Source: Icerya purchasi (lineage: Eukaryota > Arthropoda > Insecta > Hemiptera > Monophlebidae). Taken from it: a stretch of 64,000 bases of DNA. Below, piece after piece: positions 36,670-48,356 of the stretch. Where the stretch lies: assembly GCA_039619475.1 (NCBI GenBank), contig CM077115.1, forward strand, positions 494,347,352 through 494,411,351, written 5' to 3'. Under the pieces are notes generated by a model, which saw nothing but the letters and a program-made list of their open reading frames with translations, had not been told where the DNA came from and searched no databases. The translations under genes were made by a program, and so were the position numbers. Within the stretch, counting starts at the first letter, position 1. The number at the start of each line of letters is the position of its first letter.

Positions 36670-38230
36670 TTTTAAAGATGAAGAATGGAGATATCATAGC
36701 GGATAGAGTTGTAAAGGTAAAAGTATGGTAACAGTACGAGACAAATATATTCAACGATCAAGAAGAGATGGTGCGGTAGAAAAAAATGGATACATTACCA
36801 ATCTTAGAATCAGAAGTAGAGGTGGCAATCAAGCGAGCTAAAGTACGGAAAGCGGTAGGACCAGATGGGGTACCGATGGAGTTATTAAAAATGAGAAAAA
36901 TTGCTCATTTTTATTATAATGTAATTTGTAGAAACGGAAAACTACCGGGAGAATGGCCAGAATTACGGGTTCATTGCCTTACCAAAAACAGATAAAGGAA
37001 CTGCGATGAATATATCGATTAATAAGTCTTACGGCCACGTTCTGAAAGTATTTTTACGAGTAATTCATCGACGTATAACTAAATTATGTAAAGAATATGT
37101 GGAATCAGTCCGCACTTCGTAACGGAATGGGTATCATTATTTTCATGAAAATATTAATTCAGAAACAATTAGGAGGCCCAAAAATCAGTCCATATTTTTT
37201 TTTATAGACTATAACAAAGCATTCGACGAAGCACGACATATGGAATTAATAAAAACATTAAAAAATATATCGATCAGATATTAGAATTATGCAAACTCCT
37301 TAGAAAAACCAGCATACAAAATGAGCAACTAACTAACACGACAAGGGGTTAGGCACATGTCACCATTGCTGTTTAATTTACATTCAGAGGCAATTGTTGC
37401 CCAATCTTAAGGACGTGATGAAGGAATAAAACTTGCGGGTGAACGAATTTCAGAGATTCGCTTTGCCGACGATGCCACATTGTTAACGCAAACTATAGCA
37501 GACTTACAAAAAAAACGGATAAAGTAGCCTTCGAAAGAGGAAAAAAATAAATCAATATACATAAATAACAAAAAAAAAAAACATGACAACCTGATACAAA
37601 TGAAAAAGCTATTTCTACGTGGCAGAGAAATTGGAAGGGTAGAAAAATATAAATATCTAGACGGCTTGGATAACAGAATGATCCTAATATGGAAATATGA
37701 TCTCGTGTTTTGAGATGGCCAATGATATGTTTACGAAATTTAAAATCATCCTTTGTGATCGGAAGTTAAGCCTGGAGATCAAAAAGAAGGCGGTGCGATG
37801 TTACATCATCGGTGCTTCTATATGGATGCGAGACGTGGACACTAAAGGAAAGTATGAAGAGGCGCATATCTCATCGTTCAAAAAGTGATGTTACCGAAGA
37901 GCGTGGAAAATACCGTGGACGAAGAAGATGAAAAAAGGAAAAAGTGCTAAAACTAATGGAAACTCTGACCGGTTGTATTAACAGCAGTAACAAGAGGGCG
38001 GGAGACAAATTTTTTCGGACACTTCGTGAAAGCTGAGAAATACAGATTATTACAGATAATAATAATGGGTATAATAGAAAGAAGAAGAAAGACCTCTTGG
38101 CTGAATGGTAGCAAAAAATGGACCGGAAGTAAGGGAGCAGAGGATTTATTCAGAATAGCAAAAGACACACTTCATCAGATAGTCTAATCGGTGCAAGCTG
38201 ATAAAGCAATACCTGAATCGGGTGACAAAA
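36670..38230 (+). mobile_element. RTE-like LINE (no RNase H), copy A, degenerate
   Basis: Reverse transcriptase blocks appear in order on the plus strand, in shifting frames. First IFNDQEEM and LPILESEVEVAIKRAKVRKAVGPDGVPMELLK (36745-36890), with the KA.GPDG.P finger motif. Then FIDYNKAFDEARHMELIKTLK (about 37200-37258), motif A with both aspartates. Then GVRHMSPLLFNLHSEAI (about 37345-37395), motif B, and RFADDATLL (about 37458-37484), motif C with the catalytic DD. Then EMANDMFTKFKIILCDRKLSLEIKKKAVRCYI (37709-37810) in the thumb region, and GHFVKAEKYRLLQII...RRRKTSWLNGSKKWTGSKGAEDLFRIAKD (38019-38165) at the C-terminus. The catalytic residues survive, but several frameshifts and stops make it inactive. 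The type is the one annotated as endonuclease-reverse transcriptase in many arthropods. Confidence 0.9.
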
Positions 38231-39179
38231 CGAAGAATATGAAAAATCGTGTAACTGTATCGATCAGATGTAACGCTTTTATGTAACGTTAAAAAATGAC
38301 GTAGTCACTTAAAACTGATTCCTCTATAAAATAAGAGGGGGATCCTATAACGAGATTCGAATGATAGTATTTATAGTGTGATACGAGTACAGAGCGCGTA
38401 AATGAAAATTCTTGCAGGTACTGATTAAATGCAACGTAGCTATGTAGAATTTTAATGTAACTTTTTAAAGGTTTTTTTTTCGATGTAAACCCATACATAC
38501 TCCCACGATCCGGAAGTCGTTCTAAAAATCGTATTTTAACAAATTATATGTCTAACGCTGAATGTGTACTACGGTAAAAATAACTTACAAAAAAGACTAG
38601 AAAAATTTCAAATTATTTTTGCTATTAATCAAGAATAGAATAGAAGTTGAAGCGGATGTGATACAAGAGTTTCACGAATTTCTTTTTAAAAAAAAAAAAG
38701 TTTACACATGCATAAAAATACATACGCACTCGTGTATCGTAATCGCCGGGTAGCAGTAAATTCAAAGTGAATATTATTAATGTTATTAATTAATTATCTT
38801 TGGATATTATTTTCTTCAATTTCATACGTTAGTATCGTGAGACATAATAATAATACTACACTTGAGAAGTTTTAAAAAGGTTACCGAAACTACATTTTTA
38901 TAGCGTTCTCTAAACTACTTCCTTATCTTGGCGAATCTTTGAGCTATTTTTCTTTCTTCGTCGACAAATTTCGACTGATCTTTCGTTGTACCAGTTAAAA
39001 TTTTATACATCCATTTTGTTCTTCCGGTTTTAACTGCTGTATCGGATACGGTACTATAAGTAATTTATTTTTCAACGACGAAAAAGCGGAGAAAAAAAAA
39101 CGGGAAAAAAAACCAGTTAAACCTCCCCGATAACTCTAGAAAACTACGTTAAATTCTTGATTAGATAAAGTTTAACCGA
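38231..39179. other. AT-rich spacer, nothing recognised
   Basis: Downstream of the LINE. No tail or target duplication of that element could be identified. Confidence 0.5.
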
Positions 39180-40830
39180 CAAAAAGCACATCAGTCCTCT
39201 CTTAGTGAGACATTAATGGCTTAAACTGTTTAGGGATTTGTTCAGTTCGCGGCACGAAGAGTTTTTTACGGGCGAAAACAGATATTAAAAAGTTCAAAGT
39301 TCTGAGCAACGAAACCGATGACGATGAGGGGACGGGGGGAAAGGGAGAAATTTAAAATTTATTTTCCGATTAGAGTTAATTACAAGGCCGACTGCGGCGC
39401 GTAAACAGACTAACCATTAACTAAAAATATACATACGCGTTCGTAGTTCAAGTCTGCAGTCGCAATGATAAATCTGCCGCTGACGCGGTCCAGATGAGGA
39501 TAGTGCGGATCGGCTCCGGTTCTTTTATTTGCCGGAGGCGAGGAAAGCTGCGAACATATTTCTAACTAGTCAGCAATTTAACGTTTAATCGGACAGAATT
39601 TTTAAAACGACTTCCAAGGGACAAATTTAAACCATTTTACCAGGAATTAATCTGCACCAGTCGAAAGTACCGGAATGAATGCCGGGCCATGCCGCACTTT
39701 TTATTACCGTCCTACATAATACATGGCCGATGCATGGTCGACCCGTAATTATACCGGAGATGTAGACGATCGTTTTTTACCGACGCAATACCATCGGCCA
39801 CTGCTTTCCTCTACACCCTCTGTCGCGCTGGCCCGGTCGCTGCTTTGCGCCTGAAGAAATCTATATTTTTCAGTCACCAGATATACAAGTACAGAGAGCT
39901 TCCGTCGCTTCTGTAATAATATTTCCTTGCGCGCCTTTCTTCACCCTAAGCCGGGTAATTCGAGCGATTATTAGCCGAAAACACGCACCGGTAATTTATC
40001 CGATTAATTGTGCTCATTTGTCAACTTTATTACCGGATTTCTTTTTTTCTTTTTTTTTTTTTTTTTTTTGTAATTTTACATTTCTACGGATAATTGTTAT
40101 CTTTTAGCGTCTGCCGGTCGGTAAAAATAGTTTTTCGTAAGGAAACTTCCCCGGGCGAATGATGTTTTTTTTTTTTTTTTAGAAAGGGGAGATGATGCAG
40201 AAACTGTCACGCACTGTACCGATAATTTAACGAGCAGCGCGTTCGCTTCTTTCGTACCGCGCTAAATGTTAAATTGTTCGATGAACCAAATGAATAAATT
40301 TTTTTTTTTTTTCTTCTTTATACCACACCACGGTCTTGGACAACCGCCACCGACCACACTTCCTCTACTGCTATAATATTTTTTCTCGGGCTCTACCGAT
40401 CGACAGATGATGATCGCTGTCCCGTTTGTACAATGGACGCTGATTTATTTTATTTATTAAATGATTTCCGATACTTCGAAAAAGCAAGTTAATCACCTGT
40501 CGTTTAATACATGCCTACACACACCATCTTAGTCTTTTGTTTCGCTGATTCCCAGGAAGCCAACCAGCTCGGTGTATGCTAACTGTGTTGGAATTTGCGT
40601 CACTGCGAATGCCGCGCGTATGCAATTTTTAAATCAACATGTAAACTACTATTTGCGCATATCGTAGTAGGGTGCATAGACGTCTCTTAGTTACTACATT
40701 CCTTTAATTTTGCTGTTTGAAATTTCAAATCCGTATTTCCTTATACAACAGAGGTGTAATCGTCGTAATTCTGTGGATTTACCATCGCAAGTAAATAGTG
40801 AAGCTTTGTAATCCTAGAGATTATTTTTTA
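39180..40830. other. GC-richer non-coding island 7
   Basis: The longest island. Raised GC, several T-only tracts, and ATTAATTG at 40003-40010 in a GC-rich setting. No frame with a domain. Confidence 0.3.
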
Positions 40831-43800
40831 TGTCTAATACGTGCAAATTCTCCATGTAAAAAACCATTCCTGGGAACTACTGCTGCACTGCGATGTGGTC
40901 CGTCCAATAATTTAAACTGGGGTACATTTAATATATTGTATGTTCTAGATCCATTGTTATATTTCAAGTGCTCTTATACTAACATGCACAGACTAGATTT
41001 CCATGTACTGCAACAATACAAGTGCCGTCTGAAAACGTTTGCAAGCATCGTCGGTTTTCTTTTTAGTGCCGGAACGTCGACAGTATAAATATAATAGGAA
41101 AGTGAGTCGACCATACTGAGGCACCGATATACGCTATAATATAGATTTGACAAGGAGGAATTTACCTTTACTCTGAAACTACTATTTAGCGAAATACTAT
41201 GTAGAATATTTTAATTTGATGCCGACCAAACGCCCGTCTCAATATCGAAAAAGACGGCACTGCAATACTGTCCTTTCTGCAAAGGAACTCTGTAATTCTG
41301 TCAGTTATGAATGAGTTGTAGAGCGTGTATTACGTGGATTGATGATCAGGTATTTAAGCTTGAATACAATGCTGTAATGACATTTCAAATACTTTTGATA
41401 CTACGCTCTAGCGACTAATTATCCTATATGAAGATGAAAGTGACGGGGATTTTTACCCGGTCTGAAAATTAGTAAAATATAGTCGAGACCTTTTCCATAT
41501 TTTTAGACAGTACCCAATTCCGAGAATTTTACTAAAGACATTTTCGGTGGCAATATTTTAATTACTTCGCCTGTTACCGTGTTAAAACCAGAGGAGCCTT
41601 TTTTTAACTTTTAAGCATTTTAGTTAGAACTTCTTTAGCTAATAATATGTTCTACCATGAACGCTGCCTATTCTGTACTGCTAGTGTACAAATAGGCAGT
41701 CACGATGCTCGAAATCGAGCGATACGACACCCAGATGATGATGATATGTTTCATTGGTAAATTGAGTTGATGTGGCCCCAATCCCTGTATATGTCCTTAT
41801 CGATCTGGAACGATAAGAATATCTGTGAGGAATGTTGTACAAAAGATTTTATACAAACGTTTTAGCTTTTCCGGTGTTCGTTTTAGATTTGCCGTTTTTA
41901 TTGGGTGAATAAAATTACACGAACATAACCAAACATCTTAAGGCGAGTCATGTGTTTTTTTCTTTCTTTGTCATTATACCACACATCTATAGTACCAAGA
42001 AAGAAAAAATTATACATCCGATTAAAGTTTTCGTTTGGTTTTCCCTAGATTAAGTACAAGTAATAATTCAGATCTTAAAATATACAGATATCATTATAGA
42101 TTAATCAATGCTAACCTTTCTATGGGATATTATTTCCCCACGAAAAAATAAATCTTAAGACATTTAGTTATTTTAGTTATGTTTAATTATGTTTGATTAT
42201 GTTTAGGTATGTTTAGTTTAGTTATGTTCAGTTGTGTTTATTAAATAATTAAACGAACAAGTTAAATCACGTTCAGCTGCATACATTTATCTCCTACTGA
42301 ACTGCTTTGGCTAGATGTAAATGGTTTTCGAGATCACCAAAACGGAAAGTTCTGAACTTTTCAAAATTCGGTCGTTTTATAAGCTTCTTAATTACTCGCT
42401 AGTTACATAAATCTCGCTACAAAATCACGCTTGCTTCGAGTTGATCAAGTGGTTGGAAAATTACAATAAACGTAAGTTTAAACTTTAAATTAAACGCATT
42501 TAACCACTGCTATAGCAGTTCTAATGTTTACATGGAAGTAAATAAATAAAAGGATTCGATTTTGTAATAAACGATGTAAACAATACAACTTGTCTGAAGT
42601 CAATACTGAAAAATGAATGCCCGCGATCGGGCGTATTCAAATTATTTCACGTCGCATAATGTAAACTTTAGTTGGTTTGCAGATCTGTTTTACTACTTTC
42701 TCGTACGCGGCAAACAGGCAGTTTGCGCGTTCTATATTCGTAAATAAACCGGCTAATTCGTCGTTTAAAAATAATAATAATAATTTATGTTAATGGCAAC
42801 GCTATTCTTGCACTGGGAGTGATATCTGAAACGAAAAAGAAAACATTTAACTTTTTTTTTTCGCCTTTTTTTCTATTAATCTATAATATAAATTGCTAAT
42901 CATAAATTATTATTATTATTTTGCTAAGAATAGATAGTGGTCCTGCGGTTCTTAATGTGCTCACCGAGGGCTGGGAAAATTCAAAAGAAATAGTAGAAAA
43001 AATACATATTACCATTACTATTTAATTTATACGAAATAATGCCGATAAATAAATGCATTGTAAAGGTTCATGCAATTACATTTGTTTTCCGTTACTCTTT
43101 AAACTTGACATGATTTGAAAGACACCTTTGCGAACTCAATTTATTTTCAAGAAACACTTAAATTTATATCGATACTCGCGGCTTTGCGTAAAAAGGAACG
43201 TCGCGCACAAGCTCTTAAGTGAGCCCCACGTGTCGAATTAAAAGAAATAGTTGAAAAAATTAAGAATGTATAAAAGTTGCTCCCTCAAGAAAATGATATC
43301 CGAATTTATCACCAACTTTTTTCAACATTTATCGTATACTCTTGATAAGATGATTTATAAAATAAAACCCAACGATTCCTGGTTTAAATCGAAAACTGTA
43401 CACATATATCACAATCAAAATACTCTTTTAATATAGTGTACAACTCTAAGTAAGACAAAAAAATTGGGCAAAAAAAAACGTAAAAAATGCGTGTAATACG
43501 GAATTTTCATGATCACCCTGCCGTGAAATTTAAAATATTTTATCGGAAATCAAAAAAAAAATATTTACGTTAAAATATTTACGATAACCGATTAATTTAA
43601 TTACCCTTCCCGTTGTCTCATCATCGCTTTAGTCAAAAACAATTAAAACATTAAAAACAGTAAAAGTAAGGGTTCGTAAGTGATCGGCCAAGTCAAAAAA
43701 CAAAACATATCCTAAAAATATGTATGTAGAAGCGAGTTTTGAAAAAAGGAAATTCAACGCCAAATTTCAGTCTTCAGTAGAAAATTTCTAAAATACGGGG

Positions 43801-44169
43801 AAAAATAGTGTTTTTCTCGACATGTTTTCCTGTTTGAAGTAACATTTCCCTAAAAGGACCTTCAAAGTCTGCAAAAAATCCAGTGTGCGGTTTTTATTCT
43901 TTAATATTTTTTTGTGTAAAATATACTAATCTTTTTGGAAGAATATTATGTAAAGTATAACAGTGCAATAATTCCTGAGTATAATCTTCAACGCACAGTA
44001 CATCTTTACGTAGCCATACAGGTGGACTTTTACCGTCAACTGATTAATTAATTTACGTAAAATACGTACGCAACCGGATGAATAATTTTTGCAGCAATCA
44101 GCGTTTATTATTGTAATAGGCAAATTAGAGTTTGAAAGAACCGAATTTCTCGGGAAAATTTCAGTTCTT
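40831..44169. other. AT-rich spacer with a small minisatellite
   Basis: No gene. A 96-codon plus-strand frame at 40798-41088 has no recognisable domain. The rest is AT-rich with short homopolymers. Confidence 0.5.
42163..42240 (+). repeat. Imperfect minisatellite, about 10-bp unit
   Basis: Seven or so copies of a unit like TTARTTATGT follow one another (TTAATTATGT, TTGATTATGT, TTAGGTATGT, TTAGTTATGT and diverged copies). One copy has a 5-bp insertion. Confidence 0.75.
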
Positions 44170-44179
44170 AAATATTCCT

Positions 44180-44630
44180 ATATATATATAAACTCGGCCA
44201 CTTTGGCCTCGCAAGGGGCTGTGCCCCTTGACCCCTCCTGCTTTCATTCCTGTCTCTTTCTCTTCTATACTTTGTATAAAATGATCAAAATTTACAACGT
44301 AATTCTTACTGGCATCAACACACACAAAAAATAACATAACCACAAAAATCCTATTCTAACATTTACCCTCCGTTATATAAAATTAAGACATTCTTTCGTT
44401 ACATTTTTCATTACATATTTCATTACATAAAATTGTGACATTTTTTAAATAACAATAACAAAAATCCTACAAAATATAACAAACGTTACACAAAATTGGG
44501 ACATTTTTTGGGGACATTTAGCGTTACATAAAATTGGGACATTTTTTCGAAGGGGGGGTAGCCTAAGAATTAAGTTGTAATTAATATATATGTGTGTGTG
44601 TGTGTGTATATATATATGTTGGAAAGAGTT
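44180..44630. repeat. Structured repeat with hairpins, possibly Helentron-like
   Basis: Starts in a short (TA)n, then GGCCACTTTGGCC (44196-44208 region) and a perfect hairpin with arms CAAGGGGC / GCCCCTTG and loop TGT (44212-44230). Four spaced copies of a motif like CGTTACATAAAATTGGGACATTTTTT follow (about 44373, 44433, 44484, 44522), and the segment ends in a (TG)n/(TA)n microsatellite at 44587-44621. Subterminal hairpins, internal repeats and a terminal microsatellite are typical of Helentron-associated (DINE-1-like) elements, but the diagnostic ends were not found. A second copy would be needed to delimit it. Confidence 0.4.
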
Positions 44631-44897
44631 TGTTAATATAAATAGGTGTATAATTTTTCGTTATTAAAAAAAAAATTAGCCTTTTAAATATAAGCCACTT
44701 AAAAATCTTAAAAAAATTTTACAAAGTTTCGCTTTTTTTTATATTTTATACCTTTTCAAAATAGAGATTAATGAACTTTTTTTTAAACCGCGATCCAGGT
44801 GTAAATAACACTGCGCAATTCTAGTGCGCCTGCGTGAAAATAATACGACAAGAATTAGCATACATAGTCGATTGAGGTTTACTCGCATATCATCAAA

Positions 44898-44998
44898 TGG
44901 TGGTCTAGCGGGGTCTCCTTCATGACGAAGTCATCGGGTTCTATGTATACACTAGTCGTTTTTTTTTTTAGTTTTTTTTTTTTTTGTTTTTTTTTTTA
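44898..44998 (+). repeat. tRNA-like Pol III head, possible SINE fragment
   Basis: TGGTCTAGCGGGG (44901-44913) fits box A. GGTTCTATGTA (44937-44947) partly fits box B at a normal distance, with a short CTTC...GAAG stem between them. A T-rich tract (44958-44998) follows. No acceptor stem can be drawn, so it is not a tRNA gene. It could be a chance match. Confidence 0.3.
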
Positions 44999-45154
44999 TG
45001 CGCTATTTAAAGACAAAAATTGAAGCAACTCTATTTTTAGCTGTTTAACTACATCGATGCCTCAGACATCGTCCGAATGATTTAACTAGCTTCGAACTCT
45101 ATACTATCGCTCGATGAAAATACAAAAAAATAGTTTTTAAATATCTAAAAATTT

Positions 45155-45300
45155 ACTAAAAATACATTAAAAAGTAAAAAAAAAAAAAAAAAGTTACTCG
45201 ATCGAAATATTTTACAATTTAATTGATGTCATGCTAATTCTTAAACAATATCAAATTCCTGTAGTCGGCACCAAATTCACAAATTACAACAATATTTAGA
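45155..45300 (+). repeat. Dispersed AT-rich repeat, copy 1 (related to the fold-back)
   Basis: Two blocks match 57735-57960 in order: CATTAAAAAGTAAAAAA and ACTCGATCGAAATATTTT, then AATTCTTAAACAATAT, AGTCGGCACCAAATT and AATTACAACA. The middle of the unit is shorter here. GGCACC lies at 45267-45272. Confidence 0.6.
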
Positions 45301-45426
45301 AACAATTTAACGATATAACAAAAAACATTTCCTACAAGCCAGGTTTCGGAAACATTAGAAATATTAATTCGGTTTTCTAATTGCATTTTGAATTCGGCGA
45401 GCCGGGTATCTAATTAAAGAGTATGA

Positions 45427-46083
45427 ACGGTGTTTCTCTATAAACACACCGGCGCATACAGGAATCCAAGGAAATGAATTGGCGGACCAAGCTGCAAGAA
45501 CCGCGACGACACAAGATTGCCCGCCTGAAGTACTTATGACACTTCATGAAGCTAAAATGGTGATAAGCAACACAGTCAAAAACTACTGGAACACCCTTTG
45601 GCTCCAAACGCCGAGCAAACTCCACGAGTTTAGAAAAGATACCTACGAAAACATGCCAACTCTCAGTAGACACGAGCAGTGTGTCCTAACTCGTATCCGC
45701 ATTGGACACACAAACTTGACTCATTCGTTCCTCATATCTAAAAAACCGTCCAACATGTGTGTCAACACTGCCCCTATATCGGTGAGGCATCTTTTGATCG
45801 AGTGTAATCACTACCAGCAGGCCAGACAACAAGCGGGTATTACCAACGGCCTTCCAGAGATGTTTTCTGACGCCGAGAAGTGTAAAAAAATCGTAGCCTT
45901 CCTCAAAGACATCTCAGTATTCCAACTGATCTAACTTTCTCAGCCTTCAGCTAATTTTTTGATTATTTTTTGTTTCGCGCATTTTCAAATATTCAATATA
46001 AAATTTTATAATTATCTGTAAAATCGTAGTCGCTAATGACCTTGTAGTCCAAAAGGGACTTGTAAATATAATAAATAAATAAA
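45427..46083 (+). mobile_element. 5'-truncated I/Jockey-type LINE insertion with TAAA tail
   Basis: A 3' fragment of a LINE: the end of ORF2 (45428-45934), a 3' UTR of about 130 nt with a small AGTCC/GGACT hairpin (46047-46061 region), and a TAAA-repeat tail (46066-46087). Imperfect flanking repeats TAAAGAGTATGA (45415-45426) and TAAAGACGATCA (46084-46095), 9 of 12 positions alike, may be the target duplication. The reading frame is still fully open, so this is one of the younger insertions here. Confidence 0.8.
45428..45934 (+). CDS. LINE ORF2 C-terminus: end of RNase H domain and cysteine motif (partial)
   Basis: The open frame reads TPAHTGIQGNELADQAARTAT at its start. This is the last conserved part of the RNase H domain of I/Jockey/R1-group retrotransposons (family form WVPAHTGIxGNExAD), including the final catalytic aspartate region. 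Then come RHEQCVLTRIRIGHTNLTHSFL, which follows RNase H in these proteins, and SVRHLLIEC, the H-x4-C end of the C-terminal cysteine motif. The last residues, LPEMFSDAEKCKKIVAFLKDISVFQLI, fit the LPxxL...FL+xxxLFxxI ending of the group. It has no start of its own: the 5' part of the element (endonuclease, RT, most of RNase H) was never inserted, so no functional protein is expected. Confidence 0.9.
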   Translation, partial: RCFSINTPAHTGIQGNELADQAARTATTQDCPPEVLMTLHEAKMVISNTVKNYWNTLWLQTPSKLHEFRKDTYENMPTLSRHEQCVLTRIRIGHTNLTHSFLISKKPSNMCVNTAPISVRHLLIECNHYQQARQQAGITNGLPEMFSDAEKCKKIVAFLKDISVFQLI

Positions 46084-46149
46084 TAAAGACGATCATTATC
46101 ATTTCACATGGTCACGAGAGTTTACACGCAGCCACAAATATTCTCGCCA

Positions 46150-46276
46150 ATGATGAGCTCTTTGACGACTCCAATTGTCTTCATTCGAATTAATATTTCC
46201 GTCAACGATGAGCTTGTAAATACGACTGACCCCCTCTGGGGCGGTTTCAATCGTCTTCATTTTCGAATCGATATTG
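46150..46276 (+). repeat. Diverged two-copy duplication
   Basis: ATGATGAGCTC ... CAATTGTCTTCATTCGAAT (46150-46190) recurs as ACGATGAGCTT ... CAATCGTCTTCATTTTCGAAT (46206-46268), the second copy carrying a GC-rich insert. Confidence 0.5.
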
Positions 46277-46900
46277 GTAATATTCGAATTTTCTGTCTTT
46301 ATTAAAAATTAGCCTTTTTTCAACTTACGTTCATTGCTAATAGGATTTCAAATTTCAGTCGAGTTTGTTGTACTCGTACTATTACTGAATAAAATAAAAT
46401 CCCTAAAGAGATTAAAATTTTTTATCGTGTTTTTTTTTTTTGCTGATTACTTTGGTATTTTCATATCACCGCGCGCAGTTGCGCATTTCCGAATGAACCA
46501 AGAATACTTAAAATCGCGGTCCGCGTGGGTATAGAAGAAACGGCAAAAAAAAAGTCAAAAAAAGCATACGTGACGAACACATAACCTGCTCCGTTCTGAA
46601 GTCGGTGATAAAAAAAAAACTACAAATGTCAAAAGTTAATAGTGCGTAGATGAGCTTTCCGTCGAATTTTAGCTGCATCTACATCCGGTTAGAGAATTTT
46701 CCTTTCTTTTCTTTTTCCCGATTACATTAATTTGTATTTTAACGCACACGCGTGACAATCTTTTTTTTTAAAAGGAACAATATTTTTTTGTTTCGAATTT
46801 TTCCTAGTCAGTAGCATGACAGAAATTGACAGAAATTCGATTTTCCACTTTAGTAAATACATCCGATTTAAATGCTTCCTGTTCGGTTCTATTAAAATTA
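46277..46900. other. AT-rich spacer with a shared repeat motif
   Basis: No gene. The block 46556-46610 (GCATACGTGACGAACAC, then ATAACCTGCTC and GAAGTCGGT) matches 58665-58722 and looks like the conserved end of a dispersed repeat; AAATCG.GGTCC precedes it in both places. Confidence 0.45.
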
Positions 46901-47790
46901 TTTTCCAGTTCATTTATCGGTGGCCGCTTAGATTGCAATCGGATAATTTAATCAAGTGCCGGATGGAAGGTTTTACAATTACATTGTGTCCGTCTGCCTA
47001 GCCGGCAGTGTTGGCTGCCGCGTCTTCCTGCAGTCGGCGGGGCCCTTAACCGGCAGCGCTGGTACGTTCATTAGGCATTACGATAAGGAACGAACTCGGG
47101 GCAGCAGCCGGGAATTTCGAAACTCCCCCGGCCGTGGCCGTTAAAATAAATCTGGCCGATTGTGTTCGACGACAGACGGACGAAGTGAATTAATTCCGGT
47201 TTAACGAATGCCGGCCATGATATTTTTCCGGAGTTGGCTTTTTGTTTTTTAATAACGTCTCTCGGCGTAATGGACATTGGCCATTTAGGCTTCTTGCTTT
47301 GTTCTAGGCGCTGACCAACGGCTGCTTATTTGAATAGGGGTGTCATTCAACTCTTTCAGAATTTACGGCATTTACACGCGTCCGATACCCTCATCGATAC
47401 ACTTTCCCGCGTCAGATTATCCGAGCGCGGCGCAGAAGCGGGGCACGACATTCTTGCTAGGAAATGCGTCGACTGAAATTTGACCAGTTGTCGCATCCAG
47501 TCGCTACTTCACTAATCTAATTGATTAACTCCTCAGCCGGAAAAATAATGTAGCGCGCACACTAGGAAGCGCTAATAACGGCCAATTATTACGAAATCAA
47601 TGTACCACTATTATGGCGGTTCGCAATCATTTTCATAAAGTACTCGTCCGCGCTCGGATAATAAAAACTACTGATGAACCATTCACAACCCTTTTAGACG
47701 GGCGGCTTTCTTTTGTAATCAGCCGCGGAGCCTTTAATCGCGACTAAACTGCAAGAAACGACATTTTAATAAAATGTTAATTCGAAAAGA
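46901..47790. other. GC-richer non-coding island 8
   Basis: Strongly raised GC and CpG between about 46980 and 47160, and TAATTGATTA (a paired homeodomain-type site) at 47518-47527. Frames on both strands are short and lack domains. Confidence 0.35.
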
Positions 47791-47935
47791 AAATTACGAT
47801 AGCGGTTGGTCATCAAAGATAAAATTATAACCCCACGACGAGAAGGGTGCAAAGTTCGGAACGCGGGTTACGCACTTAATAAATTTCCCGAATAAAATGA
47901 TATACAAAACAAACGAAAAATATATTTATTCATTA

Positions 47936-47966
47936 ATTTATTTATTTATTTATTTATTTATTAATA
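47936..47966. repeat. (TTTA)n microsatellite
   Basis: About seven TTTA units. Could be the tail of a minus-strand LINE insertion, since TAAA tails occur on LINEs in this window, but no LINE coding sequence was read on its other side. Confidence 0.8.
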
Positions 47967-48082
47967 ATAAGCGCCTAACTACTGGACGAATTTATATCCT
48001 TAAAAATCGGATCCGTCGAACCATTTTAAAAAACATACGCGCACCCGTAAACGCGCGTTTCGGATATTAATAAAGCTAATCT

Positions 48083-48344
48083 CTACGACCAGTGTCGGAA
48101 ACAACATAGATTACCATCGAATTTAAAAGATTTGCTGTGCGACGAAGAAACCGTGCTTAACCAACTATTTCAGTTTCTAAATTCTTTTAATTTATTAAAG
48201 TTATTATAATTTTGCTAATCCTTGTTAATTTCTGTTTATTTTCCTTTTTTCCTTTCTTTCAACTTTTAATTTTGTAATTTCTTGCCGTGTCTCTAGCCTA
48301 AGTTGCTGTGTACGACACGTAAAATAAATAAATAAATAAATAAA
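48083..48344 (+). mobile_element. 5'-truncated LINE insertion with target duplication
   Basis: The insertion is flanked by TAAAGCTAATCT (48071-48082 and 48345-48356), a perfect 12-bp duplication that extends imperfectly a few bases further. Inside, a 40-codon frame (48087-48209) reads LPSNLKDLLCDEETVLNQLFQFLNSFNLLKLL and a stop. This is the C-terminal end of an I/Jockey-type ORF2; compare LPEMFSDAEKCKKIVAFLKDISVFQLI at the end of the 45428-45934 frame. A 3' UTR of about 110 nt and a TAAA tail (48322-48344) follow. Confidence 0.85.
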
Positions 48345-48356
48345 TAAAGCTAATCT

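Noticed and set aside
40798..41088. 96-codon plus-strand frame as a gene
   Set aside because: No recognisable domain and no supporting context.
41650..41750. Possible RTE 3' end (GATGATGAT after a short frame ending RNRAIRHPDDDD)
   Set aside because: No recognisable ORF2 C-terminal motif upstream; a short GAT run alone is not evidence.
44898..44960. Functional tRNA gene
   Set aside because: Box A fits, but box B is poor and no acceptor stem or cloverleaf can be drawn; kept only as a weak SINE-like feature.
47936..47966. (TTTA)n as the tail of a minus-strand LINE
   Set aside because: No LINE coding sequence or target duplication was found on its right side.
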